A stretch of 64,000 bases of DNA, from assembly GCA_019677205.1 (NCBI GenBank), contig JAAMXY010000039.1:1-64000 (forward strand), read 5' to 3'. Shown here one piece after another: positions 10,701-23,500 of this stretch. How positions within the stretch are numbered: position 1 is the first letter of the stretch; each line of letters starts with the position of its first letter. Source of the stretch: Pinguiococcus pyrenoidosus (lineage: Eukaryota > Sar > Pinguiophyceae > Pinguiochrysidales > Pinguiochrysidaceae). The position numbers were made by a program, and so were the translations under genes. The notes under the pieces are model-generated. The model searched no databases. It saw only the letters and a program-made list of their open reading frames with translations, and was not told where the DNA came from.

Positions 10701-11112
10701 GAAGTACTTTGCCTCGTACATCCCAGGGTCGCCAGTGTGCTTCGACGTCGTGACTGTCCTTGACAATGGCTGCTGGCTATTGCTCGGGGCGGGTCTCCTG
10801 TTCAACCTGCTTTTCTGGCCGCTGATGATGCTCAGCAAGTTGGCCGTGGAGGAGCGGACCGAAATGGAAGGCATCCCGGACGAGAATGGAATCGGACTGG
10901 AGGAGGCTCTCCTGTCCGCCGAAGAACGGCAGGAGAAGCTGTCAGAGAGTCGATCGAGAGCAGCGCCATTTGGGCCGAGGACCACGGCGATCCTCCTGGC
11001 CGCACGAGTTCTAGAAGAAGTGCCCATGTCGGGCGGCCCTGGACGCTCCTTTGCGGACGACGCTCCCAGCACCGGACTCTTCGCAGACGGGGGGGGCGAT
11101 GGTGCACTGTAA
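4794..11112 (+). CDS. Tandem TULIP (BPI/LBP-like) and PqiA/LetA-like membrane fusion protein
   Basis: Exon model: 4794-4904, 4978-5109, 5221-11112 (introns of 73 and 111 nt, both GT-AG), giving 2,044 aa. The start ATG gives a signal peptide (MRLLHPVLCASLLSAALA); without exons 1-2 the long frame has no ATG near its start. Residues about 50-735 and 737-1420 are two homologous BPI/LBP/CETP-type lipid-binding units with a constant offset of 687 residues: VDPAIERVIASEP (about 232) matches VDPALQAIMDNEP (about 919), and CLLDTVRDL (411) matches CLLDTVRNL (1098). N-glycosylation sequons are frequent. A membrane helix follows at about 1444-1470. The C-terminal ~500 residues are polytopic and carry two PqiA-like signatures: YPLAVLVAVFSGGWPYVKL with WSLIDAYVGVL (about 1608-1670), and NAWCAVDVFVISLL (about 1868). 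PqiA/LetA proteins work with MCE proteins in bacterial lipid transport. Here a lumenal or extracellular TULIP pair takes the position of the lipid carrier, so lipid transfer at a membrane is the inferred role. Confidence 0.8.
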
Positions 11113-11520
11113 GCCCTGCCCTGGCTCTTGTCCGCCGTGCATGATCCAGGATATCGTGAGCAGGGGCATGCTTGTCACCAAGGTGACCTCACGCGCAGAT
11201 TTTTGTGGTCCTACTAGCTTCACCACGCGAAACGCCTGATGGACGAAGCAATGGGGACGAAGCTGCGTTTTATACGAACAGATTAGGTGCGGATTAGGCT
11301 GTTGAAGAGCAGCCTAGACGCAATCCAGAAGTAGCCTTGCTTCCCGCGAGTGGAAGCACGAAGCGTGTATGCAAATGTGCGCCAAACAGCAATCAGTGTT
11401 GGCGGAAAGCTCGTGTTCCCGGGAAGTCAGAAGTGAAAGCGCACAGGATAATGAAATTAGTTGCATCGTACTTGGTCATACCGACACGTGCAGCGTGCCG
11501 ATCTCTCGGCTTGACTTCGA
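11113..11520. other. Convergent intergenic gap
   Basis: 408 bp between the stop of the TULIP-PqiA gene and the stop of the dynein gene. A small inverted repeat (AGGCTG...CAGCCT near 11297-11316) could form a hairpin. No gene is supported. Confidence 0.5.
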
Positions 11521-14500
11521 CTACCTCGCCGAGATGAAAATACCACGTTGCCTGCACTCCACTTCCGTGAGATCGTGAAGAGGCAACGGGACTTTGACCA
11601 GGAGCGGGCCACCGGCTCGCTTGTACAGCGGACAAAGGAAGGTCTTCTCCCCATCGACACCGGCCGCGGGGTCTGCACGGCGTCCTTGGGCTCTCACGGT
11701 CGGCAGAATCTCAACCTGCAGCGGAGGTAGGATGCTCCGATACTCCATGGACACCTTGGAGGTCACCGCGCCGGTGCGCTCTAGGTAGGCCGCGGTCTCG
11801 TTCTCCTCCCATCTCCACGCGGCGCCCTGCAGAAGCAGGTCATCCACCACCACGACTGGTGGTCCGTTGGGCTCGTCTTCTTGAGTGGAGAGCACGGTGT
11901 CCGACAAGCTATCATCCCGCACGCGGAAGCTCAGGAACGTCTCGTCAACGGGCTTCTTGAGCGCCTTCGCCCCGGCCAAGTGCAAGCTCTTCCAGAAGCG
12001 CTCCAGGCAGTGGAAGGCGCCCAGCCAGATCCTGTCGGGAGGGCCGTTCTTACACCACCTCACGATGTACGACACGCGCTTGCCGAGATCTTTGAGGTAC
12101 GTAGTCAGGCTCTGTACGCAAGCGTTCTCATCCAGCTGCGCCCACAGGGTTGGCACGAGGCCGCGCGAAAGGTGCTCGAAGACGTGGTCCGTGTCTTCGG
12201 GATCGACCTGCAGGCTCCGCCGAATCGAGCGCACCAGGCCTTGATAGTAGCTCGCCTCGCCGAGAAGCAGGTGGACAAAGTCCGCTGCCCGTCGGCTTCT
12301 CTGGGCCTTCTCCTTCAGGGTCTCGGCGAGATCCTCGTAGTCCAGCTCCACCGGCAGCAGCGAGGTGAATCGGGCGACGAGGTCGTCGATCGCGTCCAGC
12401 GAGAACGTCGTCGTGAGCCCCGTGGACGCATCCAACACTCGCCCATGGCTCTCGCACTCGATCTGGTCGACCTGCTCGAGCAGAGACAGGCCTGCCGCCC
12501 TCTGGCTGAGGACCAGAGCGTTTCGGTGCTGCCCAAAAGCTTCGGGCGGGTCCTCCACCGGGAAGCTCTGGAAGAGCCGCAAGCACGCCTCTCGCTCGGC
12601 CAGGTTCGGAATCGCGTAGACCTGCAGCGCGGAGAAGGCCGACGCGCTCTTCCCCGGTTCCACGAGGGGTCGGTCTCCGGCGTCGACGAGCAGCGACGTG
12701 AACAGCTCGTTGCAGAACGACTGCACCACGCGGCGATCGATGTCGTCGGTGATCCGTCCGCCGTAGACCACCTCGGCCAGGATGTATCGCAGGCCGATCC
12801 AGAAGGTCTCGTCGAAGTGGTTATGGCTCTCGACGTGCGACGCGACCATGTCCGTGGCGAAGTTGAGATCGGCCTCGGAGAAGTCGTACCCCTGCCGCCA
12901 TCCGTGATGCAGGAACTTGGCGCGGCCCAGAAACACGGTATGCATCCAGGCCAGCGCGTACAGAACGCGCTGCACGATGCGCCGCCTGGCCGGGTCGTCG
13001 GCGAAGCTCTCCACCACCGCATTCATGTTGGACGCGGCGTCGCTATAGAGGGCGGTGAGGTTCGCGCGCAGTCCACGCGGGGCTTGGGTGCTGATCTTCA
13101 GACTGCGGCCAAGGAGCGCCTGGGGAAACTTCGGCGTAGGAAGACTCGACATCCACAGTCGGAACTGCAGGCTCTGCTGTACGCTGGCGCTCTTCCGCCT
13201 GCCATTGAAGTTCGCCTCGTTGAGCTCCACCAGCGTCTTCTCCAGCGTCTCCAGCCAGCCGGTCATGAGGTGGGCGTTCTCCAGGAAGAGCCAGTCGCCC
13301 GAGTGGAAGGCCGCGCGAAGCAGGTTGGACGCCTTGGCCTCCTGACCGCTTCCCAGAGACGCGGTGAGCAGGCGCTTGCCGCAGTCCCCCGCAAAGGCTT
13401 CCAGCCGCCGCAGCGGGTCGGCGCCCGGTGCCAACAGGAACAAGATCGGCGTGCTGGCGTCGGCCAACTCCAGAAACTCCCCAAGGTCCAGCGGCGGGAT
13501 GGAAACATACTCGTCGCCCAGCACCGCCGCACACAGGCGGCGGATGCCGTAGCTAAGTCGGTCCGGCCGGAGGCAGCGGAGGAGAATGAGCCGTTGCAGA
13601 TCGTTGCACTTGGCTTCCCAGCGACCCGGCAGCGCCGTCTTTTCGGGCGCGCTACAGAGGAACCATTCCTGCCACTCTCCCAGATGCTGCTCGAAGGTGG
13701 TGCAGAAGCTGCTGAAAGCGCCGCCCTGGATGCTCTCCAGGTCACCAAGGTAGTCCCACGCGGTCTGGCTGATCCAGCCACCAGCGGCGCCCACGGGCGC
13801 CGGGTTGGGTCGCTGGTCACCGCGGTCGGTGTAGCGGCGCTTCTGCACGAGGAAGGCATACTCGTGCTCGTTCAGTACACCGGCGTCGCGCAGGACGGTG
13901 ACGCCGAGGCGCAGCGAGAAGAGCAGTGCGTGGTTTTCGGAGAAGGCGCGCGAGTAGTGGTTGAAAGCCGCCAAGGTACTCTCTTCGATCAGCGCCTGTA
14001 CGCGCTGCGCCACCACTGCGTGACGCTGGCTGCCCAGCGTCACGGCGGTGGTGCTGGCGCTCTCCGCGCCAGGCACCACGAGCTTGGGATTGATGGGCTG
14101 CGACTTGCGGACCACGTCGCGGAAGAGCCTCTCGTAGGCGGCGGCGGAGAAGGTGTACATGTCCTGTAGACCCTTCATGTCTCGCACGAGGAACGCGATG
14201 GCCGCTGCGCGTTTCGCCACGCGGCTGTACAGGCGCCGCTCGTCCTCGACGCTGTCGCGCAGGTTCTGCATACTCTTCAGGCTACTGCGGACGGCCTCTG
14301 ACGTGAGCTTGGACTCGTTGAGGACCCGCACCAGCTCGGTGTCGTCGATGAGGACGCCTTCGCTCTTGTTCAGCGCCTCGAGGATCTTATCCTCGATCAC
14401 CTCCGCGCGCCGCTCCAGCTGGATGACTTCCTCCAGCGCTCTCCAGCGCCGCTCCTCCAGCTCGGGCTTCTCGATCTCCACCACCACGCCCAGCAGGCTC

Positions 14501-17500
14501 TCCTCCAGGCCGCTCTGCGTCTGGGCGAAGTTCACCATGGTCACCAACGGCTCCAGCAGCTTCACGGCCAGCGACGCCGGGGAGCGTGTAGTGATCACGA
14601 TGCGAAAGTCGGGGCTCACGCGCAGCTCCTGGCCGCGCCAGGCCATTTCTAGGCAGGCGGTTGATGCCGTAGACGTACTCGAAGAAGTCGACGCGTCTTT
14701 CTCTTGGGACGTCGACGAGTCGGATGACACCGAGCAGGACATGGCTGGTGCCATGAAGGCCGGCTGCTGGCGCACAGCGGCGCGGTAGGTCGCCAGGAAG
14801 GCCGCCAGCAGGCTGGCGCAGGCGGTGTCCGCCAGGCTTTCCACGAGCAACACATGTCCGTCGTCGATGCTGCTTTTCAACGTGGCGTTCAGTGCTTCTT
14901 CAGCGTTGGCACCGCCTTTGAAGATCGTCAAACCCGTCGGCTGGTCCTGGCGGCTCTTCAGCCGCTCCATGCCGGCCAGCCACTGCGCGCAATGGGCGTC
15001 GGGGTCCACCACCAGTGGGAAGGTGACACAGGCGGCGGTGATGGCGGCGCTGCTCACTAAGAAGTCATCCTGCGGCAGACCGGCCAGGCGCCAGTCGTTC
15101 CTCTTCGCCCGACTGGCCAAGAAGGCGCTGAGGCTCATGTCCTCTCCGACATGGACGTTCGCCCTCGTCAGCATCATCCGCCACGCGTGGCGCAGCGCCG
15201 CACGGTGTGGCGCAGTCAACAGCCCGGCGTAAGACAAGTTGCTGGCGGCGAACAGCGAGTCACCCAGCAACGTCGCTTGGCCCTGCTTCAGCGAGGCTGC
15301 GCGGCGCTGCCAGCGGCCCTGCTCTGCCTCCAGGCTGGTGAGCAACTCGGTGGCGCTGATGAGGCGGTTGCCGAGCTCGTCGATCTCTGCGCAGAGACTG
15401 CTCTTCTCCGCCGTGGACGATTCGTACAACTGTGCCAACTTGGCCACACTGGCCTCCAGGTCCTGCAGGCGCTGCTCGGCGCGCTGCAGTTCGTCCTGCT
15501 TGGCGTCGAGCTTCTGCGACAGCACCTCGAGGCGCTCGCGCTTGGGTTTGACCTTCTTGTAGACCGTGGCGTACTGCTCCATGGCCAGCAACCATGTGCA
15601 GAGTGCCGCCGCTGCGCTGGATTGACGAGACACGGCCTCCCAGCTGAAGTCCTTCTGTCGCACCAGCTTGCGCACGCGCGCGACCTGGCTGTCTTTCAGG
15701 TTGGCCACGTCGAGTCCGCGGAGCTGCGCGATGAAGTTCAGCTCGCCGAGGCGGCGCTTGGCGGCGTTCCAAGAGGGTTCATCCCCGAGAAGCACCATGA
15801 CGGCGCTCAGGACGTCCACAATGAGCTTCTTCGGCTGCTGAAACGTGCGGATCTCGGAGATGGCTGCCGCCGGCAGCGTCTCCACCTCCAGGATGGCCCT
15901 CTCCAGCGCGGGCTCCGCCGCTGCCAGGTCCCTTTCGGCTTCCTCGCGGAGCCGCTGCACCGCCTTTCCTTCCTCCGCGACGCTTCTCTTCTCGGCCTCG
16001 GCCTCCAGTTTTCGCTCGTGCGTGAGACGGCGCTTCTCCGCCAGTCCACCGAGCAAGCGATCGCAGCTCTCCTGCTTCTCCTCGAGCACCTTCTTGCGCG
16101 ACGCCAGCATCTTGCTCATCTCGTCGGTGGCCACGCGTGCCTCCTCGAGCTTCTGCAGACCTTTTCAGAAGCAGAAGACGCCAACGTCAGATTGGGGTAT
16201 ACGACAAAAGGATGATGGAGTGGATGCGGCAGTTCTTGTGCGTACAGAGTTGTTCCCAGAAGACGCTCACCTTTTGCAAGCTTGCGCTCGGCGTCCAGAT
16301 ACTCCTGGCGCTTCATCTCCCACACCGCGGTGAAGTTCAGCACGGTGTCGCTGAAACGCGCGGGCGGGAAAGGCGGCAGGCCGGACGCCGTGGAGGTCTT
16401 CTCCAGCACGACATCGCCAGACATCTCGTGAATCTCGCCCAATACCCCGGCGATGCGGCCGAGCTGCTCTTGATCCCTGCTCTGCGCCTTAAAGGACGCA
16501 CTGCTCTGCAGCAGCACGCTGGCAACCGAAGAGAGCGCGTCGGCCGGCCAGGCGTCGTAGTAGTCCAACGTGCAATGCGACTTGAGCGATGGCACCCGAC
16601 GCAGCAGCTCCTTGACATCCGGATCCGCCTGGCGCCGACTCACCGTCACGACGATGTTGTACGCATCGGCGGCGGAGCTGTGGAACAGCTGGACGCAGCG
16701 CTCCAAGTCGTTCGCATTACTGGCGGTGTCCCTCTCCAGGCCGAGATGCGAGAGGAGGGCGTCCGCCAGTTCCCGTTCCTCGAGGTCGGACCAGAGCGTC
16801 GGGATCTCGCCGATAGTTAAGAATGCGTGCAAGTCCGCAGCAACTAGTGGATCGTCAAGCGCATTGTCGCTGCAAAGAAGCAGCGATCGCTGGCCGTCAA
16901 CGCCAGAGGATCGCAGAAGGCTCCGAATGGCGTCGCGGAACTCGGATCGCGTCGCTCGTTGCGGCACTTCGATGAGCTTCAAGCCCCGCATGTAGCACGT
17001 GAAGCGCACGAGGGACTTCTTGCCGGTTCCTTGAAGGCCCAAGAGTGTGAGGTGCCGTCGGCCGTGGCGGAGCACGCGGCAGATCCGTAGGATGTGCGCC
17101 ACTGCCGCCTGGAAAAGCACCAGCGACATTTTCCTCGGGTTCTTCTCGTCGGCGTTGAAGGCGTCCAGCCACGCGTCCAAGCAGCTCGTCAGCCCGCCTC
17201 GGCGCTTAATCTCGACGTACGGTTCCATTGTGCCGTCGTCCTCGGTACTCACCGTGTCGATGCCGGTGAAGTCGGACCCTCGGCGCTGGGCTAGAGTGCT
17301 TTCCCACGTGAAGAGCGGCCCTTGGTGGCCCTCGAGAAGGATGTCCGAGCACAGGATACGCCAGGACGACTGGAACCGCGTCTGCAGCTCCTTGTCCAGC
17401 GCGTCGCGCACCTTCTCCTTCTGCGCGGGCATCCACAAGCGATCTGCGAAGCTGCGGAGCACTTCATGCGCCCAGAGCTTCAGCACGGCATCTCGGGAGT

Positions 17501-20500
17501 TGTGGTGCGTCGCAAGATACGGGCCGGCCCCATGAACGCCACGCATGACTCCCTCGAGGTCCTTGAAGGTGAGAGAGTTCTCCCATGGCGAAGAGCCGCG
17601 ATTCGACGAGCTCTGCACTTGCATCCGCCGCAAGGTCTTGAAGATCTCCAGCGTTGCTGGCACAATGTTGTCCAGGACCTTGCGCACGTCCACGCTGACC
17701 ACGGGCGAGAACGCCAGCAGCCTCGGCTCGAACAGGCGCTTCACCGTCCGCTCTTCGGGCTCCGCGATGTGTAAGGGAACGAAGCGACTATGGAGACGTG
17801 ACGGCAGCGAGTCGCCGCTTTGGACATGGTCATGTCTCTGCCGGGTCGCGGCGACCGAGAAGGCCACGAGTCGCATGACCAGTCGCTTTCGGGAGTGCAG
17901 AAGCTCGTGGTACTGAATAGCGTGGCGAAGGAACTCCAACGGTGCCACCGCGCCGAAGTCGTCGTCCTTCGGCGCCGGTAGGGACAGGTCTTCAAAGACG
18001 GCCAGGAGCCCCTGCTTGCCATGCTTGGGTCCCAGCTGGGTAGCACTGCGTCGCACCAAGCGACTCTCCACGCTGGTGCGGACGTCATGCAAGGTGGACG
18101 CACGCGAGAGAGCCATGCGCAGGGTGCTCCGCGTCTCCAAGAAGGCGCCAGCCTCATGCCGGAGAATCGCCGACTTCCCGACACCAGCGACGCCGCTGAG
18201 CAGCGGGCGCTCCTCACCGTCGATCAGCTTTCGGCAGAGGTACCCGAAGCGGACGGTGTCCATGGTGGGCACGTGCACGCAGTGGAAGTCCGCGCTGGGA
18301 TTCAGGCGGAACGCGCCGTCGTTGGGAAGGCGGTCCGACCAGGCCTTGAAGTATCCGCCGCTCTGCGCGTCGACGAAGACGTCGAAGGAGCTGAGCGAGT
18401 ACGGCAGCAACGTCGGCTCCACGGCGCGGAAGCAGTCGTCCAAGCTGCGTCTGATCTCAGGCGAGAAGGCTCCTCCGAACGCCCAAGCGGCGCAGAAGAT
18501 GAACCATCGCTCCGCCACGTCGGCCCGAGCTCTCTCCGCGGCGTCCTTGGCTTCTTCCAACGCCGCGTCCGCCACTCTCAGCACACGACGCCACGGGATG
18601 AAGGCAGCGAAGACTTCCAGCATGGGCTCCAGTTCCGCTGCCGTCGCCGTGCCAGCGGCACTGGTGGCGGCGCTGGTGCCTCCGGGAGACCCTTCTTCTC
18701 CGCCGCGAGGCGGATAGATATGGCTGCGGCGCCGCGAGGCCGCCGTGCTGCCGTAGCTGCTGTTGGACGCCTGTCGCACTAGTAGCGAAGGGCGACCGGA
18801 GCTGCCCTGGGCCTGCTGAAGATGAATGAGTGGTTGGTGGCCCGACTCGACGGACTGAGGAACGAAGGATTTGCGGCGGCCCTGTGGCATCGAGTGTCCA
18901 GCGGCGGACATCCTGGACTTGGCGACATTGGCGGTTCGCCGAGAGACGCCGCCGCCCTCGAACTTGGCGCCGCCTCCGCGGAACACGAAGATCTCCAGCA
19001 GCGTCGTGAGCGTGTGGATGTGCATGAAGGCGCCGGCGGAGCAGCGGCTCTTGTTCTTCGGCGTGTGCTCCTTGTACCACTCGATCAAGGGGTCGAGATA
19101 CTTGTGGAAGAGGCTCTGGAACAGGTCTCGCTCCTTGTGGCACTCCTTGTCATGCAGGGGAAGGATCTTCTTCAGCCACTGCGACACATGGGCGTTCCAG
19201 GTCGGCTGCGCGTGGTTCATCTTCACGATGCCGACGCGCGATACGGTCGCCGGGCTGGCGGAGCTAAGGTCGTCCGTCTCAAACACCAGACGGACGCGTT
19301 CCGGCATGGCGACGCGGTCACCGTTCTGGAGCGTCAAGACCTTCGTGTCGTCCATCAGCGAGTTGAGGCTTTCCACCCAGGAAGGGTCTACGGGGCCATC
19401 GAAGAGAATCCAGCCCTCCGTCTCGACGCCGCTGCCGTCGTCCACACTCATATCGGCCAGCGACTCGCGCCGACTCTCGTGATCGTCGGCGTCAGTTGCC
19501 CCGATCTGCTCTGCACGCTTGCCGTAGCGGTCCAGGAGAGTCGCGAGGATGCCCTTCGAGGCGTCCCGGAGGGACGCACTACCGAACAAGTCGCTCAGCG
19601 TGCAGGCCTTGGGGTTGACCACATGGACCTGGACACGACGGAAGACGACGGCGCCGACCTTCATGGACGCTTCTCGCTGGTCTTCCTCTGCTCTGGCGGC
19701 TGCGCTGCGCTCCAGCGCACCCTTCCACTCCAGAATCTGGTTCAGCTTCGAGTTGGCCACGCGCTTGGAAGGCGCGGTGCTTCGGTAGCCCTGGCGGCTC
19801 GAGATCACGCTGGCTCTCGCGCCCGAGGCCCTTCGCGGAGGGTTGTCCGAGCCGATCAGGCTTGGCGCCCGGCGGTAGAAGCTTCCTCGGCGGGCGCCGA
19901 GATTGCCGTGCGCGTGCGAGGCAGAGAACTGAGAGCGAGGCGATTTGGTCCGGTTGTCGTCGGCCAGGCTGCTGCTGACGTCGGAATGAACCTCGACGCC
20001 AAGATGGTCCCGCACCTTCGCCGCCGCCGCTTCCGCGACTTTGGACACGGCTCCCGAGAGGAGCTTCCAGACCAGCGACTTCCCCACCAGCGTATTGCCG
20101 AGAATGACGTTGCTGTGGCGCTGCTGCTGACAGTCCCACAGCTGGAGCACCTTCTCCACGGTATCCACGTCGTTGCCGCTTTCGACGTTCATCTCCACGC
20201 AGGTCTCTTGCACCGCGGCTCGCACGCTGTGCCGCGCCCAGCTCTCTTCCGGCGTGGGTGCGAAGGCGTCGACCTCGATACCCGACGGCAAGATACTATC
20301 AAGGACCAACGAGAGCACCGAGTCGTCGTCGGTCTCAAGCATCGGTAGGATACAAGTTCGAATCGCACGACGCAGGTCATCTACTTCGGACGCTCTGCTA
20401 TTCTTCGCCGCCCCTTTGTTGGCGGCGTCACCACCACTGTTCTGCTGCTGACTGGCCTCCTCCTCGGCCTCATCAATGCGGTTGGCGCTGTGCATGATGT

Positions 20501-23500
20501 TGGATTCGGAGGCTTGCGTCCGCAGCGCACAATCCAAGACGCTTTTCACGCTGCGCAGGCCGAAGCTGTAGTGCGTCTGCTGGCTCAGCTGCGTCTCCAG
20601 AAAGCCATAAAGCAGCGCGAGGCGCTTGGCAAGCACGCGGGCGTGCTTGAAGCCTCCGACCTGCAGCATCACTTCCACAATTCGGGTGATGTCCGCCTTC
20701 ATCATCGCGCAGGGGCGCATGAGGGTCTTGAGGTTGTCGGGCAGCTCGTGGCGGCCCGTGTATGACGGATTCATCGTGATGAAGATGCCAGGCCGGTCGT
20801 CCAGTCCCATCGACGGCCCGTTGGGATCTTGGACCACAAGCGAGGTGAGGATGGTGTAGATGTGCGCCGCGACCACGCTGAGGACACCAGACGCCATGCG
20901 ATTCATCTCGTCGAAGCAGACCCACGTGCCGGAGGCGGCGCAGCCGTCCAGGATCCGCGCCACCGTTGCGTACTCGAGGCCGTCACTGCAGTTGAAGACG
21001 GCGACGAACTTGCCGAGGCCCTTCGCGAGATCCTTTACCGTCTCCGTCTTGCCCGTGCCGGCCGGACCCAGGGGAGCGCCTCCGCGCCGCATGTGCAGAG
21101 CGGTGGTCATGGTCAGCATGCAACGCTCCGTCATGGCGGTGGCGACGAGGCGACCTCCGTTGCCCACGTACTCGTAGCCGAAGCGCATGTTGATCATGCT
21201 CTGGCGGACCTCGACGCCGCCCTCCACGATGTCGCTACCGGTGGTCGCCTGGTGAGCGGGAGCGTTGCCGTGGCCTGCGCGGCCATTTGCCGGTCCCCGG
21301 CGGATGCGGCCTGCAGTCAGCGCCTGCCTGGCGTCGGCAATTACGTTTCCGCTCATACGACGGCCGTGTCCCTCGAGCGACCCGTCTGCCGCCTCGTCTG
21401 CGATGAAGTAGTACCGCAGGCGCATCTGCCACGCAAAGGCCTCCTTGTCCGCGACGCGCTTCGTGATGAGGTCCTCCACGATATCACGAGCATTGATCTC
21501 GATGGTCAGCAGGTCCGAAAGCTTCTTGCGAGTAACGGGAGCACAGAACTCGTCGAGGATGAAGCGTGAGATGCTCTTGATACGCGACGTCCAGCGCTTT
21601 CGCGTCGCCCGAAGGGCCTGCGTGCGGGCCTTGGCGACGTTGTAGGACGATTCCTTCTCCGCGGCGTGCTTCTGGGTGTCATTCGGCTTCTCGGCTTCCA
21701 CGGTGGTGAGCGCCCGCTCGACGTCGTACGCAAAGACGCTTGACGACGCCAGCAGCAGAGCCTGCCCGGGGAACTGCGAGACCCATTCCTTTCGGTCCTT
21801 CTTGAAGTTCGCGCAGGCGTGAACGTAGTGCTTCCTCAGGGCGTCGGCAATCAGCCCCTCCAGGCGGCAGAGCCAATCCTCAACACCTCCAGTGACCACC
21901 AAGGGATCGAGCTCCAGAAGCTCGCCTTCCGGAGACAGGGCCCCGGTGATGATGTGGATCGCTGCGGGCGCGGAAGAGGTGCTCGAGGCGGAGGCGTCAT
22001 CGGAGACCTTTCGCGTAGGAATCTGGGCCATGAGCGCCGCGGCTTGGCCGTCTCCATCGTTCTCAACGCACTTGGACGTCAGGCTGCGCACTCCGGCGAA
22101 GCATTTATGCAGCAGATGCTGAAAGCTCTGAGGACGATTGCCGCTGGCGAGCAGGTGAAGGAGATCTGCGTTGCTCAGGAAGTACAGACGCGGATACAAG
22201 TTCCGCTTCGCCTGGAGATACTGCTCCAACGCACGATTCATCACGCTGAGCTTGTCAGACAGCTCGCTCACCTGGCGGTTCAGGTTGGGATCCGCGAAGA
22301 AGGATAGCGCTGCTGTTTCGTCTTCGACGAAGGTCTCGAACAGCGCGGCATACGCGTCGGCGCAGTCGTCGAACATCTTGGTCTCTTCCGCCAGCTGCCG
22401 GCTGAGATCCCCACTCTCCCTGAAGATCGGCTCCAGCTCCAAGAAGTTGTCTTGCACGCGACTCAGCCCTTCCAGCGACAAGGACATGTGCTGCAGGGTG
22501 TTGTCCCAGCGTTGGATCGCCTCGCGGAAGGGTTCGGAGAACTGCGACTTCCTCATGGCGTCGATTTTGATGAGATCGTCCTCGATGTACTCTTGCAGAA
22601 GTGCGGGATTGTCCACCTTGGCAAACTCTCCTTGGCTCGCAAGCACCAACAGGTGACTCTCCCAGCGGGCCTCGATCCCCTCGACGGCGTTCTCCACCGT
22701 CTCCTCATGCTCCGCAGTGGCCACGATGTCCGAAACGAGGGAGGCCTTTTTGCCGAGGCCGCTGTTGAGAACGTCGCTCAACGGAGATAAGTTCCTGTCA
22801 ATCAAGACCCCAGTGCCAAGCTCTCCGACGAGACGCGTCCAGTGTCGTGGCCTCAGGGAGCTATTGCGCAGCTTGGTGATGATGGGCATGAGCTTTCCAA
22901 CCTCTTTCATCGTAGAGCGCTGCGTCTGGTAGACATTCCAACGCTGGACGTCCTGCCTTCCCTTTGCGCAGGCGACAAGTTTGCGCGTCGACTGGCCGAT
23001 TCGGGCCTCGATCTCTTCGGTGGAGAGCGCCGACAACGGCTTCACCAGCAGGTGCTTCCAGTACATCTCCCAGGTCTCAGACGCGTCCCAAATCGTCGTG
23101 AGGATTTCGTGCTCGTTCTTCAAGGCCACGATGCCCGGGATGCCGACCTTCTCTTCCTCCATGAAGGCCAGCTCGTAGTTGAAGCGCTGTTGCTCCGTCT
23201 CAAGGCTCGCAATCTCCACGGCCAGCTTTTTCAGCACGACACGGGCGTTGTCCGCACCGTCGTCGCGATCCAGGGGATACGAGAGCTTCAACTGATCATA
23301 CTCCTTTTGCACGTATCCGCGGAATCCGTCTAAGTCGCGATGCATCTGGGAACGGAGTCCTTCCTTGATTTCCTGCAGGCTCTGCGTGCGAGATGCGAGG
23401 AGCTCGGTGAACTTCGTCCACGAGTCTCCGCCGGACACCACCAGCGTCGAGCTTCCGGAGAAGTCCGTTTGCTCCAGTAGCTCCAACTCCGAGCCGATGA

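Noticed and set aside
11881-14169. 762-codon plus-strand open frame
   Set aside because: It lies entirely antisense to the dynein C-terminal exon, has no domain pattern, and reflects the GC-rich codon bias of the opposite strand.
18822-20348. 508-codon plus-strand open frame
   Set aside because: Antisense shadow of the dynein AAA2 and AAA2-AAA3 linker region; composition is random-like.
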